Below are positions 1 through 4,575 of a stretch of DNA of 5,199 nucleotides, piece by piece. The notes beneath the pieces are model-generated. The model saw nothing but the letters and a program-made list of their open reading frames with translations, made no database searches and had not been told where the DNA came from. The stretch is taken from the NCBI GenBank assembly GCA_013361975.1, contig JABFXB010000003.1:1-5199 (forward strand). Reading direction: 5' to 3'. This DNA comes from Dermatophilaceae bacterium. Its GTDB lineage: Bacteria; Actinomycetota; Actinomycetes; Actinomycetales; Dermatophilaceae. The position numbers and the translations under genes are program-made. How positions within the stretch are numbered: position 1 is the stretch's first letter; every line of letters begins with the position of its first letter.

Positions 1-43
1 CTGCGCTTGAAGGAACTGCTGATGCTGTCGCCACGTTGGACAT
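1..43 (-). CDS. ctaE: Probable cytochrome c oxidase subunit III, N-terminal fragment
   Basis: Reading the minus strand from an ATG at 43-41 gives 14 codons open to the window edge, MSNVATASAVPSSA. An AGGA lies about 11 nt upstream of the ATG, a usable but distant ribosome binding site. The peptide alone is too short to assign. The call rests on two things: actinobacterial CtaE proteins usually begin with a short Ala/Ser/Thr/Val-rich leader before the first membrane helix, and ctaE is classically divergent from trpD in actinobacteria (Rv2193/Rv2192c in M. tuberculosis). CtaE is the membrane subunit III of the aa3 oxidase in the cytochrome bcc-aa3 supercomplex, usually followed by qcrCAB. The conserved helices lie outside the window, so this is inference from context; a different divergent gene cannot be excluded. 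Confidence 0.55.
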   Translation of the reverse strand, partial: MSNVATASAVPSSA

Positions 44-78
44 TATTCCCACATTCCTGTCCGGCTGTGCGAGGGACC

Positions 79-91
79 CCCCGCTACGGGG
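79..91. repeat. Small GC inverted repeat in the ctaE leader
   Basis: CCCCG-CTA-CGGGG is a perfect 5-bp stem with a 3-nt loop, about 36 nt upstream of the putative ctaE ATG on the minus strand. It could be a hairpin in that mRNA leader, but a stem this short is common by chance in DNA of this base composition. Confidence 0.25.
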
Positions 92-212
92 CCGTTTCTC
101 GCGCGGGTGTAGAGGATTCGTGACCATTCCGACACGAACCCTGAACAGCCGTGCTGGGGGCCGTCCGGGAGCCACCCTCCCACGCCCTCCGGAGCGGCCG
201 TCCCCGGGGTGC

Positions 213-227
213 CGCGACACCGTCGCG
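213..227. repeat. Inverted repeat upstream of the receiver gene
   Basis: CGCGAC-ACC-GTCGCG forms a perfect 6-bp stem with a 3-nt loop, centred about 60 bp upstream of the ATG at 281. Nearby perfect palindromes are CTCCGGAG (187-194) and CCCCGGGG (202-209). If transcription starts at 281, as the promoter candidate suggests, this lies in promoter-upstream DNA and could be a protein-binding site. No known operator is recognised. The rest of the 44-280 spacer shows no other gene or RNA. Confidence 0.25.
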
Positions 228-267
228 AGGGCCGGGAGGTCGGTGCGGCAGGGCATCGGCTCCCCGG

Positions 268-273
268 TAGCAT
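268..273 (+). promoter_or_regulatory. Candidate -10 element for a leaderless receiver-trpD transcript
   Basis: TAGCAT fits the actinobacterial -10 pattern TANNNT and ends 7 nt before the ATG at 281, so transcription would start at or next to the start codon. This agrees with the lack of a Shine-Dalgarno sequence there. No good -35 is seen: TGCGGC at 244-249, 18 nt away, is poor. This would also drive trpD. It is inferred from pattern only. Confidence 0.4.
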
Positions 274-280
274 CGGGCGC

Positions 281-751
281 ATGACCGCCTCGAACGACAG
301 TGCAGCGCAGGGAACGTCCACCGAGATCGCCACGGCCGCCGCGTCGACCAAGCGGGTGGCCCAGGTGAGCGTGCTGCTCTACAGCGACGACTTCACGACG
401 CGCGACGCCGTGCGCGCCGCCGTGGGGCGCCGGCCGGCCAAGGACGTCGAGGTGACCCGCTGGCACGAGTGCGCCACGGCCGACGCCGTGGTGTCGGCGG
501 TCGACTCCGAGCGCTTCGACATCCTCGTGCTCGACGGCGAGGCGGCCAAGGTCGGCGGTCTCGGCCTGGCCCGCCAGCTGAAGAACGAGATCTTCGAGTG
601 CCCGCCGATCATCGTCCTCACGGGTCGCCCCCAGGACAGCTGGCTCGCGGCGTGGTCGCAGGCCGACCTCGCCGTGCCGCACCCGCTCGACCCGATCGCC
701 CTGACCTCCGCCATCGCAACGCTCGCGCGCGCGGGCGTGCACACGGCCTGA
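281..751 (+). CDS. Stand-alone degenerate response-regulator receiver domain protein
   Basis: This encodes 156 residues, a single CheY-like receiver fold without any output or DNA-binding domain. After a disordered Ala/Ser/Thr leader (1-25), strand 1 (VSVLLYSDD, 29-37) ends in the acidic pair D36-D37. The likely phosphoacceptor is D85 in ILVLDGE. The conserved Thr is T114 in IIVLTGR. The nearly invariant Lys of receivers is missing: the expected K-P is H134-P135 in VPHPLDP. Phosphorylation may therefore be altered or absent. The ATG at 281 was chosen over a GTG at 209 because the extra 24 residues are Arg/Gly-rich and unlike a receiver, and a -10-like hexamer sits just upstream. The stop lies 2 nt before the trpD start, so the two are probably coupled. 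I recall similar proteins beside trpD in related actinobacteria, but the function is unknown and no sensor kinase is visible. Confidence 0.85.
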   Translation: MTASNDSAAQGTSTEIATAAASTKRVAQVSVLLYSDDFTTRDAVRAAVGRRPAKDVEVTRWHECATADAVVSAVDSERFDILVLDGEAAKVGGLGLARQLKNEIFECPPIIVLTGRPQDSWLAAWSQADLAVPHPLDPIALTSAIATLARAGVHTA

Positions 752-753
752 TC

Positions 754-1803
754 GTGGGGCAGGACGGCACGACCTGGTCAGGACTGCTCACCGACCTCAT
801 CGCGGGTCGCGACCTCGACCGCGCGACGGCCGAGTGGGCCATGAACCAGATCATGGAGGGCGAGGCCACGGCCTCGCAGGTGGCGGGCTTCCTCGTCGGA
901 CTACGGGCCAAGGGCGAGAGCATCGACGAGATGCGGGGCCTGGCCGAGCAGATGCTCGCCCACGCGCGACGCATCGAGGTGCCGGGTCCGAGTCTCGACA
1001 TCGTCGGCACGGGCGGTGACCGCGCCCACACCGTCAACATCTCGACGATGTCGTCGATGGTGGCCGCCGCCGCCGGCGTCCGCCTCGTCAAGCACGGCAA
1101 CCGCGCCGCTTCCTCGTCGTCCGGCTCGGCCGACGTCCTCGAGGCCCTCGGCATCGACCTGTCGCTACCGCCCGAGCGGGTCGTCGAGGTCGCGGAGGAG
1201 GCGGGCATCACCTTCTGCTTCGCCCAGACCTTCCACCCGTCGTTCCGTCACACCGCCGTGCCGCGCCGCGACCTCGGCGTCGGCACCGCGTTCAACTTCC
1301 TGGGGCCGCTCACCAACCCGGCCCAGCCGACGTATGCCGCTGTGGGCTGTGCCGACGCACGCATGGCGCCGCTGCTCGCCGGGGTCTTCGCCGACCGCGG
1401 CAAGGATGCGGCCGTGTTCCGTGGCGACGACGGGCTCGACGAGGTCACCGTGTCCACCACGACCCACGTGTGGTGGGTCCGCGGCGGCTCGGTCACCGAG
1501 CACTCGGTCGATCCCACCCGTCTGGGCCTGGAGCTGCACCCGATCGAGTCGCTGCGGGGCGGCGACGCCGCCCACAACGCGGGGGTCGTGCGTGAGACGT
1601 TCGCGGGCGCCAGTGGTGCCGTGCGTGACGCGGTGTTGCTCAACGCGGGCATCGCCCTGGCCCTGACCCGGCCCGACTCGGGCAGCTCGCCGGCGGACTT
1701 CGACGCGGACCTCCGGTCGGCGATGGACGTCGCGGCGCAGGCCATCGACAGTGGTGCAGCGGCTTCGGTGGTCGATCGCTGGGTGGCGGCGACGCGCCGC
1801 TGA
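754..1803 (+). CDS. trpD: Anthranilate phosphoribosyltransferase
   Basis: A 349-residue protein of normal family length. TrpD transfers the phosphoribosyl group of PRPP to anthranilate, giving N-(5'-phosphoribosyl)-anthranilate, the second committed step of cytoplasmic tryptophan synthesis. The N-terminal helical domain (about 1-75) is followed by the nucleoside phosphorylase/phosphoribosyltransferase fold. Visible motifs are GTGGD (85-89, PRPP diphosphate loop), NIST (95-98), KHGNRAASSSSGSAD (113-127, PRPP and anthranilate binding), FNFLGPLTNP (180-189) and D229-E230 in GDDGLDEV (Mg2+ binding). All key residues are intact. The GTG at 754 was chosen because it starts 2 nt after the receiver stop and gives the usual length; the next in-frame start, ATG 841, would remove most of the first helices. 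No Shine-Dalgarno is obvious, consistent with translational coupling. No other trp gene is adjacent, as is common for actinobacterial trpD beside ctaE. A stand-alone TrpD2 is less likely given the motifs. Confidence 0.96.
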   Translation: MGQDGTTWSGLLTDLIAGRDLDRATAEWAMNQIMEGEATASQVAGFLVGLRAKGESIDEMRGLAEQMLAHARRIEVPGPSLDIVGTGGDRAHTVNISTMSSMVAAAAGVRLVKHGNRAASSSSGSADVLEALGIDLSLPPERVVEVAEEAGITFCFAQTFHPSFRHTAVPRRDLGVGTAFNFLGPLTNPAQPTYAAVGCADARMAPLLAGVFADRGKDAAVFRGDDGLDEVTVSTTTHVWWVRGGSVTEHSVDPTRLGLELHPIESLRGGDAAHNAGVVRETFAGASGAVRDAVLLNAGIALALTRPDSGSSPADFDADLRSAMDVAAQAIDSGAAASVVDRWVAATRR

Positions 1804-1812
1804 CTGCTGCGC

Positions 1813-2097
1813 CTACTCGCCTTCGAGGCCGAGGCTGAAGGCTGCCTCGAGATCGTGCGACGAGTAGGTGCGGAACGCGATGTGCGTCGACGTGCCGACG
1901 ATGCCCTGCACCTTGTTGAGACGGTCGGCGATGACGTCGGCGAACTCCTCGTGCGCCTTGACCCGCACCATGGCGATGAGGTCGGCGTCGCCGGTCACGG
2001 AGTAGACCTCCGACACCGCCGGGATCTCGGCGACGGCCTCGGCCACCTCCGGGATGCGGTCGACCTCGCAGCTGATCATGACGATGGCGGTGATCAC
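1813..2097 (-). CDS. Stand-alone Lrp/AsnC effector-binding (RAM) domain protein
   Basis: This encodes 94 residues that fill one RAM/SAM domain with the beta-alpha-beta-beta-alpha-beta order. Visible parts are strand 1 (ITAIVMISCEV), helix 1 (RIPEVAEAVAEI), strand 2 (VSEVYSVTG), the effector-loop signature TGDADL (35-40), strand 3 (IAMVRVK), helix 2 (EEFADVIADRLNKV) and strand 4 (GTSTHIAFRTY), with a tail ending HDLEAAFSLGLEGE. Full Lrp/AsnC regulators carry about 60 residues of N-terminal helix-turn-helix; none is present, and the frame starts with GTG at 2097 right at strand 1. In the Lrp family this domain oligomerises and binds amino acids. Without DNA-binding parts it may sense an amino acid and pair with a full-length regulator or an enzyme. 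Its convergent position next to trpD is suggestive, but no link to tryptophan is shown. Such solo proteins are common in actinobacteria. Confidence 0.92.
   Translation of the reverse strand: MITAIVMISCEVDRIPEVAEAVAEIPAVSEVYSVTGDADLIAMVRVKAHEEFADVIADRLNKVQGIVGTSTHIAFRTYSSHDLEAAFSLGLEGE
1819..1842. terminator. Weak convergent hairpin between trpD and the RAM-domain gene
   Basis: GCCTTC (1819-1824) and GAAGGC (1837-1842) form a 6-bp stem with a 12-nt loop, 16 nt past the trpD stop and inside the 3' end of the opposing gene. The convergent stops are 9 nt apart (1804-1812), so a shared terminator must overlap coding sequence. No T-tract follows, and the sequence is also explained by codons for the C-terminus of the opposing protein. 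Low confidence. Confidence 0.2.
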
Positions 2098-2103
2098 GAG
2101 GAC

Positions 2104-2109
2104 ACCCTA
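2104..2109 (-). promoter_or_regulatory. Candidate -10 element for the RAM-domain gene
   Basis: On the minus strand TAGGGT matches TANNNT and is followed by 6 nt, then the GTG start at 2097, the geometry of a leaderless transcript. It sits between the hairpin at 2128-2156 and the gene, so the gene could be transcribed independently of the nuclease upstream. No convincing -35 is visible. Confidence 0.35.
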
Positions 2110-2127
2110 GCCCCAGCCACCCGAGGC

Positions 2128-2156
2128 CCGAGTCGCGCCCGTCGGCGACGACTCGG
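2128..2156 (-). terminator. Strong GC hairpin after the nuclease gene
   Basis: CCGAGTCG (2128-2135) pairs perfectly with CGACTCGG (2149-2156). Inside, CGCC (2136-2139) pairs with GGCG (2144-2147) around a 4-nt loop, with a single bulged A at 2148. This makes a 12-bp, two-part stem starting 15 nt past the nuclease stop at 2171. No T-run follows on the minus strand, so if it terminates it is of the tail-less type proposed for high-GC actinobacteria. It could instead stabilise the 3' end or attenuate read-through into the RAM-domain gene. Confidence 0.5.
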
Positions 2157-2170
2157 CGGTGACGGGCCGG

Positions 2171-3991
2171 CTACCCGACTGCTACCTGACTGCTACTCGA
2201 CTTCGACCCGGCTGGGCGCAGCCGGTCGCGGTGACCGTGGCGACCGGCACGACCGACGGTGCCGACCGTGCCGGCCGAGGACACGTCGTCGTCGAACCCG
2301 ACGACGTCGCGGGCGGAGGCGACCGCTGGCTCGAGCTCGGTGCGTACCGACCCGGCACCGCCGACCGGACAGGTCCAGAGGCCGTCGAGCTCGACGATGC
2401 GAACCCCCGGTTGCTCCAGCCAGCGCAGCAGGATCTCGGTCTCCTCGGTCAGCGCCGACGGGCGGTCGGACGTCGGCGGCGGCACGACCTCGGCGGTGGC
2501 CCGCATGGAGGCGACGTAGGGCATGGGGTCGGCGCCTCGTGGGCTGACTGCGGTGCCGGCGAGGCGACCGTGCCGGATGCAGACGAGCTCCCAGCCGCCG
2601 GTGTCGCTGCGTCGGGCCGCGACGATCTCGGGGGAGCGGGTCAGCGGTGCCAGTCGCTGCGCCCGCGCGGCGCCACGGACGAGCTGGAGGAAACGGTCTC
2701 GCACGCGGGCTGCGTCCTCGAAGCGCTCCTGCGACGCGAGCTCCTCGAGGCGCGCGCGCAGCAGGTCGGCGCCGGGGCGTGCGTTGCCGGTGAAGATGGC
2801 CCGGCAGTCGGCCACCACGATCGCGTAGTCATCCTCGGACTGCGCGCCGGTGCAGGGCGCCCCGCAGCGCCCCATGTCGGCGAGTGCGCAGGCCGTGCCG
2901 CGGCCGGTGACCCGACCGGTGCACTGACGCAGCGGGACCACCTCGTGGACCGCGTCGACAGCGGCCTGCGCGGCCATCCGGGAGCGGAACGGGCCGATGT
3001 AGTGGGCATCGTCGTCGCGCACCTGCTTCACGATCGACAGTCGCGGGAACCGCTCCTGGGTGAGCTTGACCCAGACGGCCTTGCGGCCGTCCTTGGACCG
3101 GCGGTTGAAGCGGGGCTTGTGCTCGTCGATGAGCCGCAGCTCGCGCACCTGGGCCTCGAGCGAGGTCTGGCAGACGATGGGGTGGACCACGTGGGCGAGC
3201 CGCACCATCTCGGCCATGCGGCTGCGTTGCTCCGAGGCGGTGAAGTAACTGCGCACCCGGGTGCGGATGTCGCGGCTCGTGCCGACGTAGAGGACGCGGT
3301 CGCTGCCGTCCTTGAAGAGGTAGACACCGGGGGAGCTGGGCAGCGGATCGGCGAGGAAGCGCTTGCGACGCTGCGCCGGGGTGACCCGTGAGCTGTAGCT
3401 GGACAGCTCCTCCAGGGTGTGGACCCCGAGGTTGCCGACCCGCTCGATGAGACCGTGGAGGACGTCGACGGTGGCCCGGGCGTCGTGCAGCGCCCGGTGG
3501 TCGGGCGTGGTGGGGGAGCCGAACACCTGGGCCAGCGAGGAGAGGCGGTGGTTCGGCGACTCGTCGCGCACGACGAGCTGCCGGGCCAGCTGGAGCGTGT
3601 CGAGCACGGCGAACCCGGGCCACGGCGAGCCGACGCGCGCGGCGGCGGCCTTGAGGAAGCCGATGTCGAAGCCGGCGTTGTGGGCCACGAGGACGCTGCC
3701 GGCGGCGAACTCGAGGAACTGGGGCAGCGCGCTCTCGATGCGGGGCGCGTCGCGCACCATCGAGTCGGTGATGCCGGTGAGCACCGAGATGAACGCCGGG
3801 ATCGGCTCTGCAGGGTTGACGAGCGTCTGGAACTCGCCGAGGACCTCGCCGCCGCGCACCTTCACGGCGCCGATCTCGGTGATGCCGCACTGCGCCGGCG
3901 TGCCGCCGGTGGTCTCGAGGTCGACCACGACGAAGGTGACCCCGGCGAGGGAGGTGCCGAGGTCGTCGAACGTCGCCTGGATCGCCTGCAT
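2171..3991 (-). CDS. DEDDh 3'-5' exonuclease fused to UvrC-like GIY-YIG nuclease
   Basis: This encodes 606 residues with two nuclease modules. Residues about 18-185 form a DnaQ/epsilon-type DEDDh exonuclease: D24 and E26 in VVDLETTG (Exo I), D109 in HNAGFDIGF (Exo II), H165 and D170 in HRALHD (Exo III). Residues about 217-300 form a GIY-YIG domain: GVY 222-224, YVG 235-237, Arg pair in IRTRVRSYF (242-250), E279 and N296. Next come four cysteines, C357, C368, C376 and C380 (C-x10-C-x7-C-x3-C), matching the UvrC cysteine set reported to hold a [4Fe-4S] cluster, and a UVR (UvrB-binding) motif at about 410-437 (ERFEDAARVRD). The RNase H-like and HhH domains of UvrC are absent, as in Cho. The C-terminal 165 residues have no domain I recognise and end in a Gly/Arg/Ser-rich tail. 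M. tuberculosis Rv2191 has this organisation. A role in DNA repair processing is likely; the substrate is unknown. ATG 3991 begins directly before the exonuclease; the open frame extends upstream to 4588 but that part is not protein-like. Confidence 0.93.
   Translation of the reverse strand: MQAIQATFDDLGTSLAGVTFVVVDLETTGGTPAQCGITEIGAVKVRGGEVLGEFQTLVNPAEPIPAFISVLTGITDSMVRDAPRIESALPQFLEFAAGSVLVAHNAGFDIGFLKAAAARVGSPWPGFAVLDTLQLARQLVVRDESPNHRLSSLAQVFGSPTTPDHRALHDARATVDVLHGLIERVGNLGVHTLEELSSYSSRVTPAQRRKRFLADPLPSSPGVYLFKDGSDRVLYVGTSRDIRTRVRSYFTASEQRSRMAEMVRLAHVVHPIVCQTSLEAQVRELRLIDEHKPRFNRRSKDGRKAVWVKLTQERFPRLSIVKQVRDDDAHYIGPFRSRMAAQAAVDAVHEVVPLRQCTGRVTGRGTACALADMGRCGAPCTGAQSEDDYAIVVADCRAIFTGNARPGADLLRARLEELASQERFEDAARVRDRFLQLVRGAARAQRLAPLTRSPEIVAARRSDTGGWELVCIRHGRLAGTAVSPRGADPMPYVASMRATAEVVPPPTSDRPSALTEETEILLRWLEQPGVRIVELDGLWTCPVGGAGSVRTELEPAVASARDVVGFDDDVSSAGTVGTVGRAGRHGHRDRLRPAGSKSSSSQVAVG
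2177..2196. repeat. 11-bp-period direct repeat at the nuclease 3' end
   Basis: GACTGCTAC occurs at 2177-2185 and again at 2188-2196 (period 11), inside the last codons of the minus-strand nuclease. Because 11 is not a multiple of three, the copies are read in different frames and encode SSSSQVAV. It looks like a slippage-type duplication that may have reshaped the C-terminal tail. Confidence 0.6.
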
Positions 3992-3997
3992 GCCCCG

Positions 3998-4003
3998 ACC
4001 GTA
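3998..4003 (-). promoter_or_regulatory. Candidate -10 element for the nuclease gene
   Basis: On the minus strand TACGGT matches TANNNT and is followed by exactly 6 nt (CGGGGC) and the ATG at 3991, so transcription would start at the A of the start codon. This supports ATG 3991 as the true start and a leaderless mRNA. The -35 region has no clear consensus. Confidence 0.4.
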
Positions 4004-4020
4004 GGCGGGTGCGCCGACAT

Positions 4021-4069
4021 CGCCCCGGAGGCGCGGCGTCGCCTGCCGCGCTCGTGACCGAACGGGGCG
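4021..4069. repeat. Nested inverted repeats in the divergent spacer
   Basis: An inner dyad, GCGCGGC (4031-4037) and GCCGCGC (4045-4051), is a perfect 7-bp repeat with a 7-nt spacer. It is flanked by an outer pair, CGCCCC (4021-4026) and GGGGCG (4064-4069). They lie between the divergent nuclease and small-protein genes, between their two candidate -10 elements. A shared operator is possible, but GC-rich DNA gives such pairs by chance. Confidence 0.3.
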
Positions 4070-4086
4070 CTGTCGGTGGGCGCCCT

Positions 4087-4092
4087 TAGCGT
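4087..4092 (+). promoter_or_regulatory. Candidate -10 element for the small cysteine protein
   Basis: TAGCGT matches TANNNT and lies 44 nt before the ATG at 4137, leaving a leader of about 38 nt that contains a ribosome binding site. The palindrome GGGCGCCC (4078-4085) abuts it. No clear -35 is found at 16-18 nt. Confidence 0.35.
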
Positions 4093-4123
4093 CTTCCACG
4101 ACAGATCGCAACGAGAGACGAAG

Positions 4124-4129
4124 GGTGGA
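4124..4129 (+). promoter_or_regulatory. Ribosome binding site choosing the start at 4137
   Basis: GGTGGA within AAGGGTGGAA ends 7 nt before the ATG at 4137 and 10 nt before a second in-frame ATG at 4140. This is the clearest Shine-Dalgarno-like site in the window and argues against the in-frame GTG at 4125, which it overlaps. Confidence 0.55.
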
Positions 4130-4136
4130 AACAACG

Positions 4137-4451
4137 ATGATGCTCGTCGACTGCCAGACCTGCCCGGTGCGGGACGTCCACTGCGCTGACTGCATGGTGA
4201 CGGCGCTGACCGAGACTCCGCTCCGGCTGGGCACCCGGGCGGGCGGCACGGGGTTCGCCGACCTCGCGGGTGCGGTGGCCCCGTCGCCGACGCCCGACAC
4301 CGCACCGCTCGACCGCGCCGAGCGTCGGGCCGTGTCCGCCTTCCTGTCGGCCGGCCTCGTGACGACCGCCACGGCCAACGCCGCCCGCGCCCAGCTCGAC
4401 CGCGCGGAAGGCGCGCCGACGCAGGCGACCGGCACCCGCTGGGCCGTCTGA
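4137..4451 (+). CDS. Small four-cysteine protein (CxxC-x6-CxxC head)
   Basis: This encodes 104 residues of unknown function. The N-terminus holds C6, C9, C16 and C19 in DCQTCPVRDVHCADCM (5-20), a C-x2-C-x6-C-x2-C pattern suited to binding zinc or an iron-sulfur cluster. It does not match the WhiB spacing. A Gly/Ala/Pro/Thr linker follows, then a likely helical segment (LDRAERRAVSAFLSAGLV and on to the end). There is no signal peptide or membrane segment, so it is probably cytoplasmic. The tight cysteine spacing and the strong ribosome binding site make a real gene likely. It is divergent from the nuclease gene across 145 bp. I believe comparable small proteins occur in other actinobacteria but cannot verify this. 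Starts at 4140 or GTG 4125 are possible and do not alter the motif. The stop codon lies inside the first unit of a 10-bp tandem repeat. Confidence 0.8.
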   Translation: MMLVDCQTCPVRDVHCADCMVTALTETPLRLGTRAGGTGFADLAGAVAPSPTPDTAPLDRAERRAVSAFLSAGLVTTATANAARAQLDRAEGAPTQATGTRWAV

Positions 4452-4473
4452 ACCCGTCTGAACCCGTCTGGGC
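4444..4473 (+). repeat. Tandem 10-bp repeat, CCGTCTGAAC type
   Basis: There are three units, at 4444-4453, 4454-4463 and 4464-4473. The first two are identical (CCGTCTGAAC), the third ends GGGC. Unit 1 contains the stop codon of the small cysteine protein (TGA 4449-4451), so the array grew from, or into, the gene's end. Confidence 0.85.
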
Positions 4474-4520
4474 TCGACGGGGGCTCGATCGGGCTCGATC
4501 GGGCTCGACCCGGCTCGGGG
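4471..4520 (+). repeat. Tandem 10-bp repeat, GGGCTCGATC type
   Basis: There are five units in the same 10-bp register as the preceding array: 4471-4480 (GGCTCGACGG, divergent), 4481-4490 and 4491-4500 (both GGGCTCGATC), 4501-4510 (GGGCTCGACC) and 4511-4520 (CGGCTCGGGG, divergent). The core GGCTCGA is kept in four of the five; the last has GGCTCGG. The period equals about one helical turn, so the cores face the same side of the DNA. No known binding motif is recognised. Confidence 0.85.
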
Positions 4521-4533
4521 CCGGGCCCCCGGG
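4509..4533 (+). terminator. GC hairpins after the small cysteine protein
   Basis: CCCGGC (4509-4514) pairs with GCCGGG (4520-4525) around a 5-nt loop. An alternative stem pairs CGGGG (4516-4520) with CCCCG (4527-4531), extendable to 4514/4533 with one wobble pair. The two are mutually exclusive. There is no T-tract, so this is only a candidate tail-less terminator for the upstream gene. Confidence 0.35.
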
Positions 4534-4563
4534 AACGTGCAGGCCGGTTCGAGGCGGGCGTGG

Positions 4564-4569
4564 CACGAT
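4564..4569 (+). promoter_or_regulatory. Possible -10 element for the lipoprotein gene
   Basis: CACGAT, one base away from TANNNT, is followed by 6 nt and the GTG at 4576, the leaderless geometry seen at three other genes here. No Shine-Dalgarno precedes that GTG. Weak evidence on its own. Confidence 0.3.
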
Positions 4570-4575
4570 GACGCG

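Noticed and set aside
209..280. GTG start at 209 for the receiver protein
   Set aside because: The extra 24 residues are Arg/Gly-rich and the region holds palindromes and a -10-like hexamer instead; ATG 281 fits better.
469..753. Upstream extension of the trpD frame
   Set aside because: It overlaps the receiver gene in another frame and encodes an Arg-rich product unlike any TrpD N-terminus.
2159..3391. Long plus-strand open frame (410 codons) opposite the nuclease
   Set aside because: It lies entirely antisense to a gene with intact catalytic motifs; its product is Gly/Arg/Asp-rich with no domain, as expected from the mirrored codon bias of high-GC DNA.
4444..4520. CRISPR-like array
   Set aside because: Units are 10 bp, contiguous and without spacers, so this is a simple tandem repeat.
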